Below, piece after piece: positions 25,376 to 37,219 of a DNA stretch of 56,947 nucleotides; the first letter of the stretch is position 1, and each line of letters begins with the position of its first letter. The stretch is taken from positions 1 through 56,947 of the forward strand of contig JAHBMJ010005338.1 in NCBI GenBank assembly GCA_018398765.1, written 5' to 3'. The position numbers and the translations under genes were made by a program. Under the pieces are notes generated by a model, which had not been told where the DNA came from, ran no database searches, and was given only the letters and a program-made list of their open reading frames with translations. This stretch comes from Chromera velia. Taxonomy: Eukaryota; Sar; Chromeraceae.

Positions 25376-27701
25376 GCTAGGTTTATTATGTTTATTAATG
25401 ATGTTCAGTACATTGTTTAGACACATCAGATACTTTTTTTTGAAAAATATTAAACATGTTTGAACGTTTTTACATTCTTAATTTGCGGGCCGGCCAGGGA
25501 AGTCTGATGCGTCTAGCGGCGTCTAGGCGCTCTCTGTAAAAGCCGCACGTCGGACATTTGCCAGGACATTCGGCATTGAAGCGGGAGGCCAATCCTCCAG
25601 ACGTTAATCCTAATCCTACTCTTAATTATGGTCTCTAGCAAAGTCTCCATAGTCATTTACTGTCGCATTTACTGTGCAGTTACAGTAACTGTTCATAACC
25701 GTGGGTGACCTCGGGCAGTATTATGACACTAAAAGTAATTTAAATATCTTTTTAAAAAAACTTAAACAGTAACAAATTATATAAAGTTTTAGATCATATA
25801 TAAGAACCTAGATAAGAACGTATATTCAAAAAAGTTTTAATCATTTTTTATGGTATCAGCGCCAATCCAGAAAATAGGGATTTAAATATGGCCTAGGCTA
25901 CTAGCTGAGCTGTTAGGTGTAGCTTGCTCAGCTAGTTTCTCAGGCTGAATCTCAGCTAGCTTTTCAGGCTAAATTTCAGCTGTTGCCCATCGTTTTGTGC
26001 TTGAAGAAAAATGTGCAGAGGGGGATCAAAAATTTGGGATCAACCATGCCACTGCAGGTGCGCGTGTCGATTTGACAAACCCATCGACCATCGCGCGCCC
26101 AGAGAGATAAATCGATTCACGGTCGACCGTAAGCCCCCGTCCCGTGCATGGCATACCGACACGAAGTCCGTGTGCACGACACCACACAGAATACAAACGC
26201 TTGCGCAACTGCAAGAAGATCGAGGCACTACGCCAAACTCCTACTTAGAGACTGTCACTGAGAGGAGTATTGCCTCAGGGGAAATAGCAGTGGAGCAATG
26301 AGGACGCTTCTTTCTTTGAAGGGAGGGAAAAAGGTAGGAAGACTGGCAGAATGCCAGCTAGGTAGAGGGACAATTAGAGGGGTAGAAGATACGTCATTTC
26401 CATGCAGGCAATGCATTTCCATGTGTGCCTGTCTCTTCATTGTTGCCTTTTATTTTTCGCCTCGCCACGTCTATTCACCGCCTTTTTTCCTTCAACGACT
26501 GTCCCTCACCCAACCCAGTCGATGTGGTATGAAAGCAGAATTCAGTACAAAGGGGTAGAAGGAGAGCTATACAGGCAAGACAAAAAAATGGTGGAGAGAA
26601 ATCAGTGAAAGCAAGGCCGAAGCGCTTCGGTCTAATCACAGCTCACCACGTGCCCCTCTCCCTGTCTGCAATGAGAGGCAAATGGTTGAGAGAGACGGAG
26701 AGACGAAGAAAGAAAAATTGAAGTGCCACAATATGAACGTTGCAAAGCAGCAAGGAGGACAGAGAAGAACCGCAGCAACGTACAGACAGTGTCATGTAGT
26801 AAAAAAAGACATAGAAAGAAAGGCACGTAGACGGCTGTCTGGCTGGATGGCCAGAGATCGAAGCAACGAACAGCCTAAAAAGGGAAGAGGAAGCTGTCTG
26901 GCTGCTTGGAAGAAAGGGAAGGGCCACGCTAGGAGCATCGACTTGCAGCACTTCATCTGCAGCTGCCACTAAATGGCGATTGAAGCAAGTGAGCAACTTC
27001 GAACATGCAGTTTTTCTCCCTTTTTTAGAGTGCCCATTGTGTTGTCGAAAATGATTTGGAGAGCGAAGGGACAAAAACGAACAGATAAATAGGGGGACAA
27101 TCATTGAGCAACCAACAGTCAAGGAAGGAGACACAAAAAGAAAAGAATGGAGAGGAGCGGCGCGGCTTCCTCATTGAGTGCTTCCCCGCAGAGCTTGAGT
27201 GTTCTGACATTGAGCCCAGATGCTCATCATTCAATGGGCTTTCTTTCATCTACCATGAGAGATGATGATAGATGCACGTACAAGACTACTCAAATGCCCG
27301 AGTGTTTCCTCAGTCATGCAGTAAGTGCATGCCGTCCTCGCTCAGCAGTTTTGTTTCAAAAATCCGGGATTGATGAACAAAACACATGCGGAAACCACAA
27401 GAAGCGTCCGTGAAAGAAAAGAAAAGGCTGGATGGACATCGAGGACCGAAAAGGCATCCAGCAGAATTTGAGAGAGAAGCACATGACGAATGTGCAAGTG
27501 ACATACAAGGCGTTTGCAGAAAAATGAGGAGAAAAACAAAACACTCCCCTGTCCATTATTCTTTCGTTCATAATGATTCTCTGTTTTCCAAGAAAACGGG
27601 TACTCGTCACACCCCAAAGAGTAGAATTCATGCACAGTGAACTGCGCTACAAGAAAATGAAACAGAAAAAAGAAAAGGCCGAGAACCTGAATCCCCCCCC
27701 C

Positions 27702-27734
27702 NNNNNNNNNNNNNNNNNNNNNNNNNNNNNNNNN
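27702..27734. other. Assembly gap (33 N)
   Basis: A run of N directly follows a C10 homopolymer. The true length is unknown, so reading frames across it are meaningless. Confidence 0.99.
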
Positions 27735-30700
27735 CCGCCTTCTCCCCTCCCATTCATGAACCAAAAGTCCAAAAGACAGATCGGACGATAAGTTTGTCGC
27801 TCTCCATGCACCCCCCCTTCTGAAGAAAGAAAGGAACCCTTTCGCCTAATTTCTCTCTGACCAGCTGAACCCCTGTGGCAGTCCCTCTGATTCAGCCCCG
27901 ATGAACAAAGGCAAAAAAAAAGCGCTGGAACCAAATCAAATCCGACTAGTTCTCGTCTCCTATCAATAAGGAGGAAAGATCAACAGAAATGAAACGAAAC
28001 CACAGACGAGAGCAGCACCGCAGTCCCTACCTCAATTTCTATTTTGCAGCAGATACACACACACAGACACGCACACGTACGTGCTGCCGTACTAATGCAT
28101 CCAGTCCAACTCCAAAACGCTCGTCCCCCCCTTCCTGCCTGCCTGCCTAGAGACTGTGAATGGACAGGAGAGGAGAAAACAAAAAAAAAAGTCGACTCAA
28201 TGAATTGAGGACGAAGGAAGAAAGAGACCGAGAAAGGTGAAGAGGAAGGAAGCAAAGCCTCCGGAGAGATCGCTTCACTTACAAAAAACCCAGAGAACGC
28301 CCCTGCTTCATTGAGACAGAGAAAAAAACGAAGAGAAGAAGTGCAGGAGCTTGCATGGAAAAAAGAACAAAACTTCAACAATCAAATTCCGACCCATTTC
28401 TGTTTATGCACACCATTTGCTGTCTTCGCTATTATTCCTTGCCTGCCTGATTGCGGACACAGAAAGAGACAGAGAGACAGCCAAAGCGGGCAATAGACAC
28501 ACGACGACACACAGACGCAGAGAGGAAAAAGAGCAAACGAATGAATTGAAGACAGAAAAGACGTTCGTGGAAGTTGCAAAAGAAGTGCAAAGCCCGAACA
28601 AAACGAAAAACGGGAACATGCACGCAGCAGCAGGCAGGCAGGGATGGAGGACAGCCCCCGCCCATTTTGTGTATGTGAATAACGAACGAGAGAGACATCA
28701 ATGAACGCCAGGCCGATTACCGACACAGAGACAGAGAGATGGGGCGGAAGGAAGAAGGACACCCAAACTCTCGCCGACCCTGAAGAAAGAAAGGAGAGAA
28801 GACAGGAGCGGAAAGGCGTCGGGAGAAGAAAAATGGGAGACTCGCAGCAAACCAGCCAGCCAGCTGGGCATACAGACCGATAATTGAGGCGAACGATGGG
28901 TCAAATTTAATTCCGGGGTCATCATGCTGACCCAAAACTCATTTTCATTCCTTCTCTTTTCTTTTCTCTCGCGTTTGCACGCTTTCTTGGACTTTGAACA
29001 GTTCCATTCCGATGACGCTGTCCAGTCGCTTGGCTTTTTCGTTTGCACCTTTGTTTCTCTTTTATTCCTTTCTTGACCTCTCGATGGACCTTTTGCACGG
29101 ACAGATTTCGTCTCGCTGGGTTTTACCATGAAAAGAGCGAGCATACACCTTTCACTCATCACACTCTTCTTCCTTTTTTTCTTCCTCCCTCTCTCTCTCT
29201 TTTTCTTTGTTTCTCGGCCCCCTGCTTGCAATTGCACTTTGCAGGCAAGCAAGGCAGGCCCGTTCCTGAGGGAGCGAGGGAGGTCCTCGATTGACCAACA
29301 GGGGGGCGCAATTGCATTCATTTTCTTTTTTCCTTTACTGACTGAGTGAGAGATCAAACGAATCCGTGCGATGGAAGGGAAGAGGTGGGGCTCTGTCTAA
29401 GTTTTGATGAATTGGTGGACGGAGGGACTGGAACAGAACAAATGGGTAAAGAAAAGAAAAGGGGATTCCTTCTTTCCCGCATTGGAAAACAAATCTTTGC
29501 GTGTCTCTCTTGTTCCCCCCCCGCCTCTGTCTGTCCGTCTTTCTCAAAATCCTTGTCGAATTGCAGAGAGCAGAGAGGGAAACACAAAAAAATGGGACAC
29601 CGCTCGATCGCAGGAAGGACAAGTGGGAAAACAACCAAAAAGCCGCCCGTCCGCCTGTCCCCAGTCTGTTCTTCTTCTTCGTCTGCAAGCAAGTCTTTGC
29701 CGTTTCGAATTTGTCTGTTGCAACCATTTGCCGCATTTGTTCTTCTCTTTACAATGGGCCGACCGTACGAAGAAATTTTCCGTATGCGGCCGTATGAAGG
29801 ATCTAAGGAAAAGATCCCAGACGGACGGACTGACCGAAGGAAAACCTCGGGGACCGACCGTACTTGAAGTCTCCGCTGTCCCTCCCTTCTTCCCATCCTC
29901 CCATGCACTCCCAAAAGGGGATTGAATCGGAAGAATGGAGTAAAAATAGAAGAGAAGGAATGGAGAATCTGTCTGTCAGTCAATTTGACAGAGAGGCAGG
30001 CAGATGGAATGCGAGGCCAAAAAAGTGACAGGAAATCAAAGATAGATGCATGCATGCATAATGTTGCTGTACAGAGGGACACAAAAAAGACGTCCAACCA
30101 TAAGCAAAAGCAGACTCTGTCTCTCTCTGTGTCTGTCTGTCTATCTCCCCTTGCTCTCTCCTCCATCCGCACCCAATCGATCGATCGATAAATCCATTCA
30201 TCATCGCATCTTTTTCTGTTCGTCTTCCTCCCTTGTTTTATCGTTCCGACATGTGTCATTCTCCTCGTACCCCGCCCGCCTCTTCGTCTGTCTGTGCAGG
30301 GGCAAACAAATGAAAAAACACAGTTTCTTCGTCTAGCCACCTGAATGCCCCTGGAATGCAAGAATGTCTCCGCCTGCGCATCTTTTTCTTTTGGTCGTCT
30401 TTTCGGTTGGTCGGTCGGTCTGTCAAAACTGCAGTGAGCAAGCAGACAGATTGGATTCCAATTCAATACACGAGAGTGAAGAAGAAAAAACAGCACAAGA
30501 AACCAAAAGAGGACCCGAGGGCAATCAGGAAAGTCAAAAGTGGAGCTAGGAGCAAGGAAAACCAAAGGTCCAATGGACAGTCTCGGGGTTTGCATTTGAG
30601 TGGGTGGGAATTTCGAACGCGTCTCTACTGTGAGGCAGAGGAAGGGAGAATAACAAACCAACGAAGCAAATGCAGATGGAACGACGCAGACATGGATGCG

Positions 30701-30845
30701 AAACATGGGGACAAAAAGAAAAAAGATCCGTTCCTTTGCGCTTGGATGTCTCTCTTTTTCGACGTACGCTCTCCTCCAAATAGAAGACGAAATGACGAAA
30801 AAAAAGAAGAGAAACGGGAAGTGACAAGCGATCGATCGAGCGCTC

Positions 30846-30893
<48 letters not shown>

Positions 30894-30959
30894 TATATGT
30901 CTCAGACAGACAGACAGACAGACAGGCAGGCAGGCAGGCAGGCAGGCAGACAGACAGGC

Positions 30960-30992
<33 letters not shown>

Positions 30993-30995
30993 GGC

Positions 30996-31061
<66 letters not shown>

Positions 31062-31420
31062 GCAGGCAGACAAACAGACAGACAGACAGACAGATAGACT
31101 ATATGTTTCTTCTTCTCCCTTCTTTTCTTCATGGACACAATAGACAAAGGAAAGAAAGCAACAAAGACAAAGGCAGACAGACAGGCAGACAGGCAGACAA
31201 ACAGACAGACAGACAGACAGGCAGACAGACAGACAGATAGACTATATGTTTCTTCTTCTCCCTTCTTTTCTTCATGGACACAATAGACAAAGGAAAGAAA
31301 GCAACAAAGACAAAGGCAGACAGACAGGCAGACAGGCAGACAAACAGACAGACAGACAGACAGGCAGACAAACAGACAGACAGACTATATCGTCTTGACA
31401 GACAGACAGACAGACACACA
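30846..31420 (+). repeat. CAGA/CAGG microsatellite cluster with an embedded repeated segment
   Basis: Long CAGA arrays with CAGG and CAAA variants are interrupted by a unique segment starting AGACTATATGTTTCTTCTT. That segment occurs twice, 143 bp apart (31098 and 31241), with its flanking GGACACAATAGACAAAGG part identical. Degenerate copies of the start occur at 30891 and 31383. Confidence 0.9.
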
Positions 31421-31521
31421 GCACGAAGAGAGAGAAAGGGTGCGTGCTTCTCCTTCCTGATGCGTGCCTTTCTTATCACTCACATGAATTTTTTTCTTCT
31501 CGGCTCAGGGCTGTTGGATGT

Positions 31522-34500
31522 TCAACCTGCCGCCTTCTCCGTGTCCCCCCTTTCGGCTTCCTTCTGCTGTGAATCTCCCTCCCCCTGCAGCACCAAATTT
31601 GATTCGTCATTCTGTCCTTCCGCGTCTCCGCCTGTTCTCTCCCCCTTTCTGCCTCCGGACTCTTCTGGTGCACCCCCCCCTTTCATGCCTTCACAACTGG
31701 CACCCACACTCTCCACACCCTTGTTTCCCTTTTCTCCCTCCATTTCCTGCTGCTTTTCTTTTCCCCCCAGCCCCCCAATCCCTTTTGCATCTTCTTTCAA
31801 GCAGAGGTCAAAGTCCGTCCTCCTCCGCTCTCTTGCCTCTGCCGCTGGAATGGGCCCCCCACTTTCGCTCCTGGAAAGGGCCCGGGCGGACTCTCCGTGG
31901 ACAGGGAGTGGAAGCTCCGATGAAGCCCGGGAAAGCGAAAGGGAAAGACCCGTGTTGGCAATCTTCAGAGGCCGTCGGCGTCCCGGACGGGGAGCAGGCG
32001 AATCAGCAGTGTCTCCAGGTCGGTGTGAAGAGTTCGGGTCTTCCCCTATTGCTGCTGATTGAGGGCGCGACGGCAGCGCAGGAGGGGGAGGGGGGGGAGT
32101 GGTGAAGTTGGCTTCCGCTGTCCCACCTGCCAGTCCAAGAACAATCGGACCCTCACTGACGCTTTTCGACAGGCTGCCCCCGATCTTCTGCTGCTGGCCT
32201 TGCGCTTGCGAATCCTTCGGTGGACTTCCTTTGTTGCTGCTCTCCTCCTGTTGCTTCTGTTTCGGTTGTTGCGCCTCAACGGACACGGAAGCTGGGAGGT
32301 AGGGTTGTGCGGGGGAAGGAAATTGAAGGGGAGGAGCAAATGGAAAAATAGGGAATGCTCCAGGAAAAGAAGTGGTAGAGGGCAGCGGAGGGATTCCATG
32401 GAGACCCGCTGTTGCCGTCGCTGTTGCATGGGTCGGGTGAGAGAGAGGCAGCTGCAGCTGAAATGGAGGGGTGCCTGCCCCAGGAATGGAAAGCGGCAGG
32501 AGGCCACTAGGAGTCTGTGCGGTGGCAAAGGCACTAGGATAGGGATGTTGATTAGGAATCTTGGGGGTTGTTTGCATCGGAGGGGGATGGACAGCGTGTC
32601 CAGACTGAGACTTCAGGACAGACTCGTCCTCCTTCCCATCTCCACTGCCGTCTCCCACCCCATCCCCCGTCCCTTCAGTGGAGTGCTGCTGCTGCTGCTG
32701 AGAGTCCTCAGGAGTCCCCTCCCTCTCCTTTCCTTCCACCCCTCCACTTACACTCTTGTCTCTCTCATCAACAACGTGAGGCTCTGCCTCTCCTTCACGC
32801 ACAGAGACAGGAACCGAACCGGACTTACCTTCCTTGTCTTGCTGCTGCGGCTGCGAATGGGTGCTGGCTGCCGTCCCTTCTGCTGCTGCTGCTAATGGAG
32901 CCGATACCACCGCATGACCTGTCACGATGTCTCCAGCTCTCTGCGACTGTACCGGCTGCTGCTGCCCAGAAGACCCCAACGCAAAGCTTCCAGCCCCCCC
33001 AGCCTCCCCCCCGGCTGCTGCTGCTGTAACAGTACCGGCAGGAGGCACAGCGGCGGCGCCTATGAACGGCACCGGAATCCACAAAGTCGACCCGTCAGGG
33101 CCCGTCACCGGAACGGTCGTGATTCCTCCCCCCGCACCCGGGAGCTGAATCTGCCCGGCGGCAGACGTCCCTCCTGCAGCCTGACTGGCCGCAGCGACTG
33201 CCGCGAGTTGTTGGGAGAGAAGCACTCGGGGGTCTGCACCTAAATGGGGGGACTGCACGGGAGCACCCATCAAGTTTAAGTTCTGTGTGGGGGGAAACGG
33301 AAAGGCCAACTGCTGCTGATGTCCAGCCAGAGGGACAGCAGCAGACTGAAGGGAAAGCGCAGCCTGGAGGGGAAGCGTCGTCGGAGGAATGGGGGGGGCC
33401 ATACCTGCCTGCTGCTGCTGCTGCTGCTGAGAAGTTGCAGGCGCGGAAATGGAGGGCAGAAGAGGGGGGGGGAAGTCATAAATGGGAGGGGGTCCCTGGA
33501 CAAACCCCGCTTGTGGGTGTTTGTGTTGCGGTTGCGCCTCGGGTCCTCTTGGCGGTTGTCCCTCCCCCTGCTGCTGACTGTGCAGAGGCCGGGGGGGGGG
33601 ACCTGCATGGGCGCCCTGCCCTCTCCGTCCTCCTCTCCCTCTTTCTCCTCTGCCCCCGAACGGCGGAAGAGCCCCGGTCCCTGCCCCCGCACTAGTGTGG
33701 CGAGTGAGACCTCCGGGGAGGTCCCCCTTTGGACTCCTCCGATTACTCGGGGGGGCAAGGGGGGCAGCGGCAGAAGCAGCATCGAAGGCGGGAAGGTGGG
33801 GAATCACTTGTCGTAGAGCAGCGGCGACCTCAAAGAGCGATGGGTCGCCCGGTGCAGGGCCAGCCGCTGGCGGCACGGGACCTGAGGACGGTGGTGACCC
33901 TGTCTGCTTCTGCTGCTGCTGGCCACCTTGTGGGTTGGGGATCGAGGCGTTGCGGGATGGCGATGCAGATACAGTCGGGGACGCTTGGGGTGGAGACAGC
34001 GTTTTTGCATGAGACTGCTGGGTGTTTGCGTTGGACGTGGAGGTGGGGGGATCTTTCTGCTGCTGTAGCCCTGATGAGGCCGTGCTCTGAGAACGTGCCG
34101 GGGTCGTGGGCATAGTCGAGTCAGCTGCACCCCTGTCACCAGCTCCTCCACTCCGCTTCCTTTCCTTCAACTCGGACGTGGTGCGGACTGCAAGGGACTT
34201 GGTAGCTGCGGCAGGTGGCTGTGCATTCGTCGGTGGTGCCCCTCCGGAACATTCTCGATGTGGAGGGGGGGGAAGATCTCTAGATGGAGATTTATCTTCT
34301 GGTGGCTGTACTGCCGTTTTGGGTGTGTGCACATGGGGATGGTCTCTGTCTCGGGTGGGAGACGGCGTGTTGCCGACGGTGGTGGTTCGCTTGGACCGCG
34401 CGGGAGACGATGGACTCGTAGTACGCCTGCCAGGAACCCCTTCGTTGCCCCCTCCCGCAGGTGTCTTTTCGCTTGTGCAAGCGTGAGACGATGACGAGGA

Positions 34501-35295
34501 AGAAGAGGAGGCAGACGAACTGGCCGAGGTCTTGTTCGCTTGATCACTTCCTATGTCCTTGTCGAGTTTGTCTTTTTCTCTACTCTCCGTACAATCTTCA
34601 TCACCATCACCATCTCCCTTCCTGCCTGTAGGGAGAGATGCAAGGGGCTCACTTCCTTTCTCCTGAAATAAATTCGACGGTTTGGAAGCAGTTGCACTAC
34701 CCTCCTTTTCTCCTTCTCTTTCCTTCCTTTGTCCTCGCCTCTCCTGCTCACGTTCCTTCGCTGTCTTTGCAGCACCCCCGTCTTTCCCCTTTCCTTTTCC
34801 TTTTCCCGGACTGTCTTTTTCTTTTCTGCTCTCGGTAGACTTCCTGCTGCCACTACCGCTGCTTAGAGAGGTCTCACATCTCTCCTTCCTTCCCTGCGGT
34901 CCTTCTCCGCCCTTCTCCTTCTTTCCATTCAATCCCTTCTCCTTCTCTTTCCCCCCCTCTCCTTCTCTGACACCCAGTGTCTGGTGTTCCGGGGAGCCTT
35001 CTGAGCCTGAGGCATGAGCTGCAGGAGCAGTGGTGCCGCCGGGCCCCGGTGGTGCCTCTTCGATTTGTGCCTCAGCAGAGGCAAGGGGGTCCCCTCCAGC
35101 AGCAGCCTCCTCTGCCGCCAGCCTCTTCTCTTCAGATGCTGCACGCAACCGCGAAGGGGTGGAGAACACGACAGAAATGCGGAGGAGGGTCGCGTGTCCC
35201 TTCCACAGAAGGAGAGGGAGGATGGAGGAGACGGGTCGACAGCAACGAAAGAAGAAATAAACAAAAGAAGGAAGAACGGAGAAGCATGTGGGCAT
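31522..35295 (-). CDS. Low-complexity Q/P/S/A-rich protein of unknown function (long single ORF)
   Basis: An open frame of 1,257 codons on the minus strand. I do not recognise a family. Order of composition: roughly residues 55-230 are charged and K/E/G-rich; 230-450 Ser/Thr/Pro-rich with a run of serines; 450-620 Gly/Pro/Arg-rich; 620-1010 Gln/Ala/Pro-rich with several poly-Q runs encoded by CAG; the rest Pro/Ser then K/E/G-rich. The first 45 residues are hydrophobic and Cys/Phe-rich and probably translate an intron: a good acceptor (GCGTGCAG) ends at 35139, which would start the visible exon at 35138, with an earlier exon not located. The absence of stops over 3.7 kb of G/C-skewed DNA supports a real gene. 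Such disordered proteins are common in RNA-binding and transcription scaffolds, but no such domain is visible. Confidence 0.6.
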   Translation of the reverse strand: MPTCFSVLPSFVYFFFRCCRPVSSILPLLLWKGHATLLRISVVFSTPSRLRAASEEKRLAAEEAAAGGDPLASAEAQIEEAPPGPGGTTAPAAHASGSEGSPEHQTLGVREGEGGKEKEKGLNGKKEKGGEGPQGRKERCETSLSSGSGSRKSTESRKEKDSPGKGKGKGKDGGAAKTAKEREQERRGQRKEREGEKEGSATASKPSNLFQEKGSEPLASLPTGRKGDGDGDEDCTESREKDKLDKDIGSDQANKTSASSSASSSSSSSSHACTSEKTPAGGGNEGVPGRRTTSPSSPARSKRTTTVGNTPSPTRDRDHPHVHTPKTAVQPPEDKSPSRDLPPPPHRECSGGAPPTNAQPPAAATKSLAVRTTSELKERKRSGGAGDRGAADSTMPTTPARSQSTASSGLQQQKDPPTSTSNANTQQSHAKTLSPPQASPTVSASPSRNASIPNPQGGQQQQKQTGSPPSSGPVPPAAGPAPGDPSLFEVAAALRQVIPHLPAFDAASAAAPLAPPSNRRSPKGDLPGGLTRHTSAGAGTGALPPFGGRGERGRGGRRGQGAHAGPPPRPLHSQQQGEGQPPRGPEAQPQHKHPQAGFVQGPPPIYDFPPPLLPSISAPATSQQQQQQQAGMAPPIPPTTLPLQAALSLQSAAVPLAGHQQQLAFPFPPTQNLNLMGAPVQSPHLGADPRVLLSQQLAAVAAASQAAGGTSAAGQIQLPGAGGGITTVPVTGPDGSTLWIPVPFIGAAAVPPAGTVTAAAAGGEAGGAGSFALGSSGQQQPVQSQRAGDIVTGHAVVSAPLAAAAEGTAASTHSQPQQQDKEGKSGSVPVSVREGEAEPHVVDERDKSVSGGVEGKEREGTPEDSQQQQQHSTEGTGDGVGDGSGDGKEDESVLKSQSGHAVHPPPMQTTPKIPNQHPYPSAFATAQTPSGLLPLSIPGAGTPPFQLQLPLSHPTHATATATAGLHGIPPLPSTTSFPGAFPIFPFAPPLQFPSPAQPYLPASVSVEAQQPKQKQQEESSNKGSPPKDSQAQGQQQKIGGSLSKSVSEGPIVLGLAGGTAEANFTTPPPPPPALPSRPQSAAIGEDPNSSHRPGDTADSPAPRPGRRRPLKIANTGLSLSLSRASSELPLPVHGESARALSRSESGGPIPAAEARERRRTDFDLCLKEDAKGIGGLGGKEKQQEMEGEKGNKGVESVGASCEGMKGGGAPEESGGRKGERTGGDAEGQNDESNLVLQGEGDSQQKEAERGDTEKAAG

Positions 35296-35397
35296 TCGCA
35301 GAGGTTGCTCTGCGTGAGCTCTCGTCCTCTCTCAAACAGTAGAGGGGAAAGGAAGGAAGGAAGAGCGACCTCCACATCCTGTTTTCTGTCTCCACGC

Positions 35398-35586
35398 TTT
35401 CTTTCTTTCTTTCTTTCTATTTTTCTTTCTTTCTATTTTTCTTTCTTTCTTTCGTTCTTTCTTTCTTTCGTTCTCTTTCTTTCGTTCTCTTTCTTTCTTT
35501 CTTTCTTTCTTTCTTTCCTTCCTTCTTTCTTTCTTTCTTTCTTTCTTTCTTTCCTTCTTTCTTTCTTTCCTTCCTTCCTTCTTTCT
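35398..35586 (+). repeat. (CTTT)n / (CCTT)n pyrimidine microsatellite
   Basis: Nearly pure TTTC repeats with TTCG and TTCC variants lie just upstream (on the minus strand) of the low-complexity ORF. Confidence 0.95.
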
Positions 35587-36031
35587 CTGTGCCCTTGTTC
35601 CTGTCACCTTCATTAGCGAAGGGTTTGCTTTGGTGTGTGGCTTCAAAGGGTGGACTCTTTTGGGTCATTCATTGATCCGCTGGCTGGCTGGCTGACTTTC
35701 GATGCGGTGTTTGGAGAGAAATCGGAAATGCTCCGGTGCAGGCCTCAGCTCCGTCTCGGAGTGCGCATAGCGACACAGCTCTCCTTCCGTACAAACACCG
35801 CTCTGCAAGTATTGCAATCAGTGAGTCGATCAGTCGTTTTGTTGGCGCCAGCCAAGGAGAAGACAGACAGACAGACGGGTGGAAGGATGAGATTCAGATG
35901 CAGTCCCTGAGTGCAAATGAAATGGAAGGGGATGGAGGGAAACAGCAGAGAGAGAGACGCAACGAGCAGGAAGTTGGAAGGGAAGATGGTCAAGGGAGAC
36001 AGGTATGTTGGAATGTCCTAGATCTGTATGC

Positions 36032-36122
36032 AGAGACAGAGAGACAGACTATATGTTTCTTCTTCTCGCTCTTTTTCTTCATGACAGACAGACAGGCAGA
36101 CAATCAGATAGATAGTCAGACT
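36032..36122 (+). repeat. CAGA-flanked copy of the ACTATATGTTTCTTCTT segment
   Basis: AGACTATATGTTTCTTCTTC at 36047-36066 sits between GAGACAGA and a CAGACAGACAGG tract. The same segment occurs at 31098 and 31241 and, inverted, at 14115-14137. Confidence 0.8.
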
Positions 36123-37219
36123 TGGCTGACCTGATGCTGACGACACAGACTGGTCTTGGAGAGGTCCGGCTTCTCCCTGCAGTCATGCGGGGGGAAAGAG
36201 TTTGATTGAATTGAAGGACTTGAATTGAATAGAAGGCAGTCTTCATGAAAGTCGCGATGGGTCAAAGGTCGGAGACGGGAGGGGACGGAGGGAAGGGGCG
36301 ACCAGAACACGCGGGAATGAGGCAAGGGAGAAGAAATGGAAGACAGGGGAGGGGGGGTAGGCACGGCACTGAGAAACAACCGCCCCCCCTCCTATTTGGT
36401 TGTGACCTGATCACCCTGTTTTGCTTTATTTCCTTCTGTCTCCTCCACTGTCTGTCGCATGAGGTTTAGGGGTCTCACCCCCTCTCCCTTCCTCTCACCC
36501 TTCATGCATTCTTTTTTGAGAGAGACTGGAGACGCGCAGGGAAAGGGGTGCCGCAGCCACAACTGCAACGCGGACGGATGATCAGAGACAGGCAGAGACA
36601 GAATCGTCAACTGTCAACCGACCTCAGCTCCTCCTGTGAGTGTGCAAATTCACAGGTGCTATCTTTGACGCAATGGACCCCCGCAAGCACATTTGGGCAC
36701 CTGCACGAAGGAAAGACGTGCAAAATGTGGGCTCCAGATGCTTCTGCGTGGAATCGAAAAAGGCCGACAACACTTCTTCAACAAGCAACACAGTGCACAC
36801 CGACATTTGCGTCTTCAGAAAAATGTTCACAGTGTGGCTTTTCGCAAACCTCCCTGAAAAGCCCTTCTTCTTTCCCTGATACATTCTCCTCTCCAGTCTT
36901 CTTTCTTCCTTGCTGATAAAGGCTTCAGGGACACAGGAACCCATCAATAAATCAATCAACGGATAAGGGGACTTGGCGTAGGCTGCCTAGCTCCATTGCC
37001 CCTCAGAAGACGGAGACAGGGAGCGACAGCGGACGTATGGTGAGCAGGAGTTCGCCCAATTTCGCCATCCACTATCAAATTACACTGCGCGTACAACACG
37101 GTCAAGCCTTTTGCCCTTCACTTATCAGAGTGTTCCCACTGGTCCTCCTCTATCGGACAGGTCGGATCAAGAGGAGACGAGACAGTCACTCTGGCTGCAT
37201 GGATCAAAGGGGCGATTCA

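Larger units (their letters stand above)
25376..31521. other. Gene-poor region: AT-rich block, then purine- and pyrimidine-rich DNA
   Basis: 25,376-26,000 is AT-rich with an imperfect short repeat (TCAGCTAG... near 25,915-25,985). 26,000-30,840 holds overlapping ORFs on both strands with simple-sequence composition (runs of K/R/E on one strand, F/S/L on the other). I see no domain, no consistent exon series and no convincing start. Part could be untranslated sequence of the low-complexity gene that ends at 31522. Confidence 0.4.

Noticed and set aside
20761..26043. Shared 14-mer AAATTTGGGATCAA at 20761 and 26030
   Set aside because: Flanks do not align, so it may be chance or a very short repeat relic.
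29354..30706. 450-codon ORF on the minus strand
   Set aside because: Composition is that of simple-sequence DNA (F/S/C/R-rich), no domain, and competing ORFs exist on both strands.
30546..31240. Cys-Leu-Ser-Val and Gln-Thr-Asp-Arg repeat proteins
   Set aside because: These are translations of the CAGA microsatellite in different frames.
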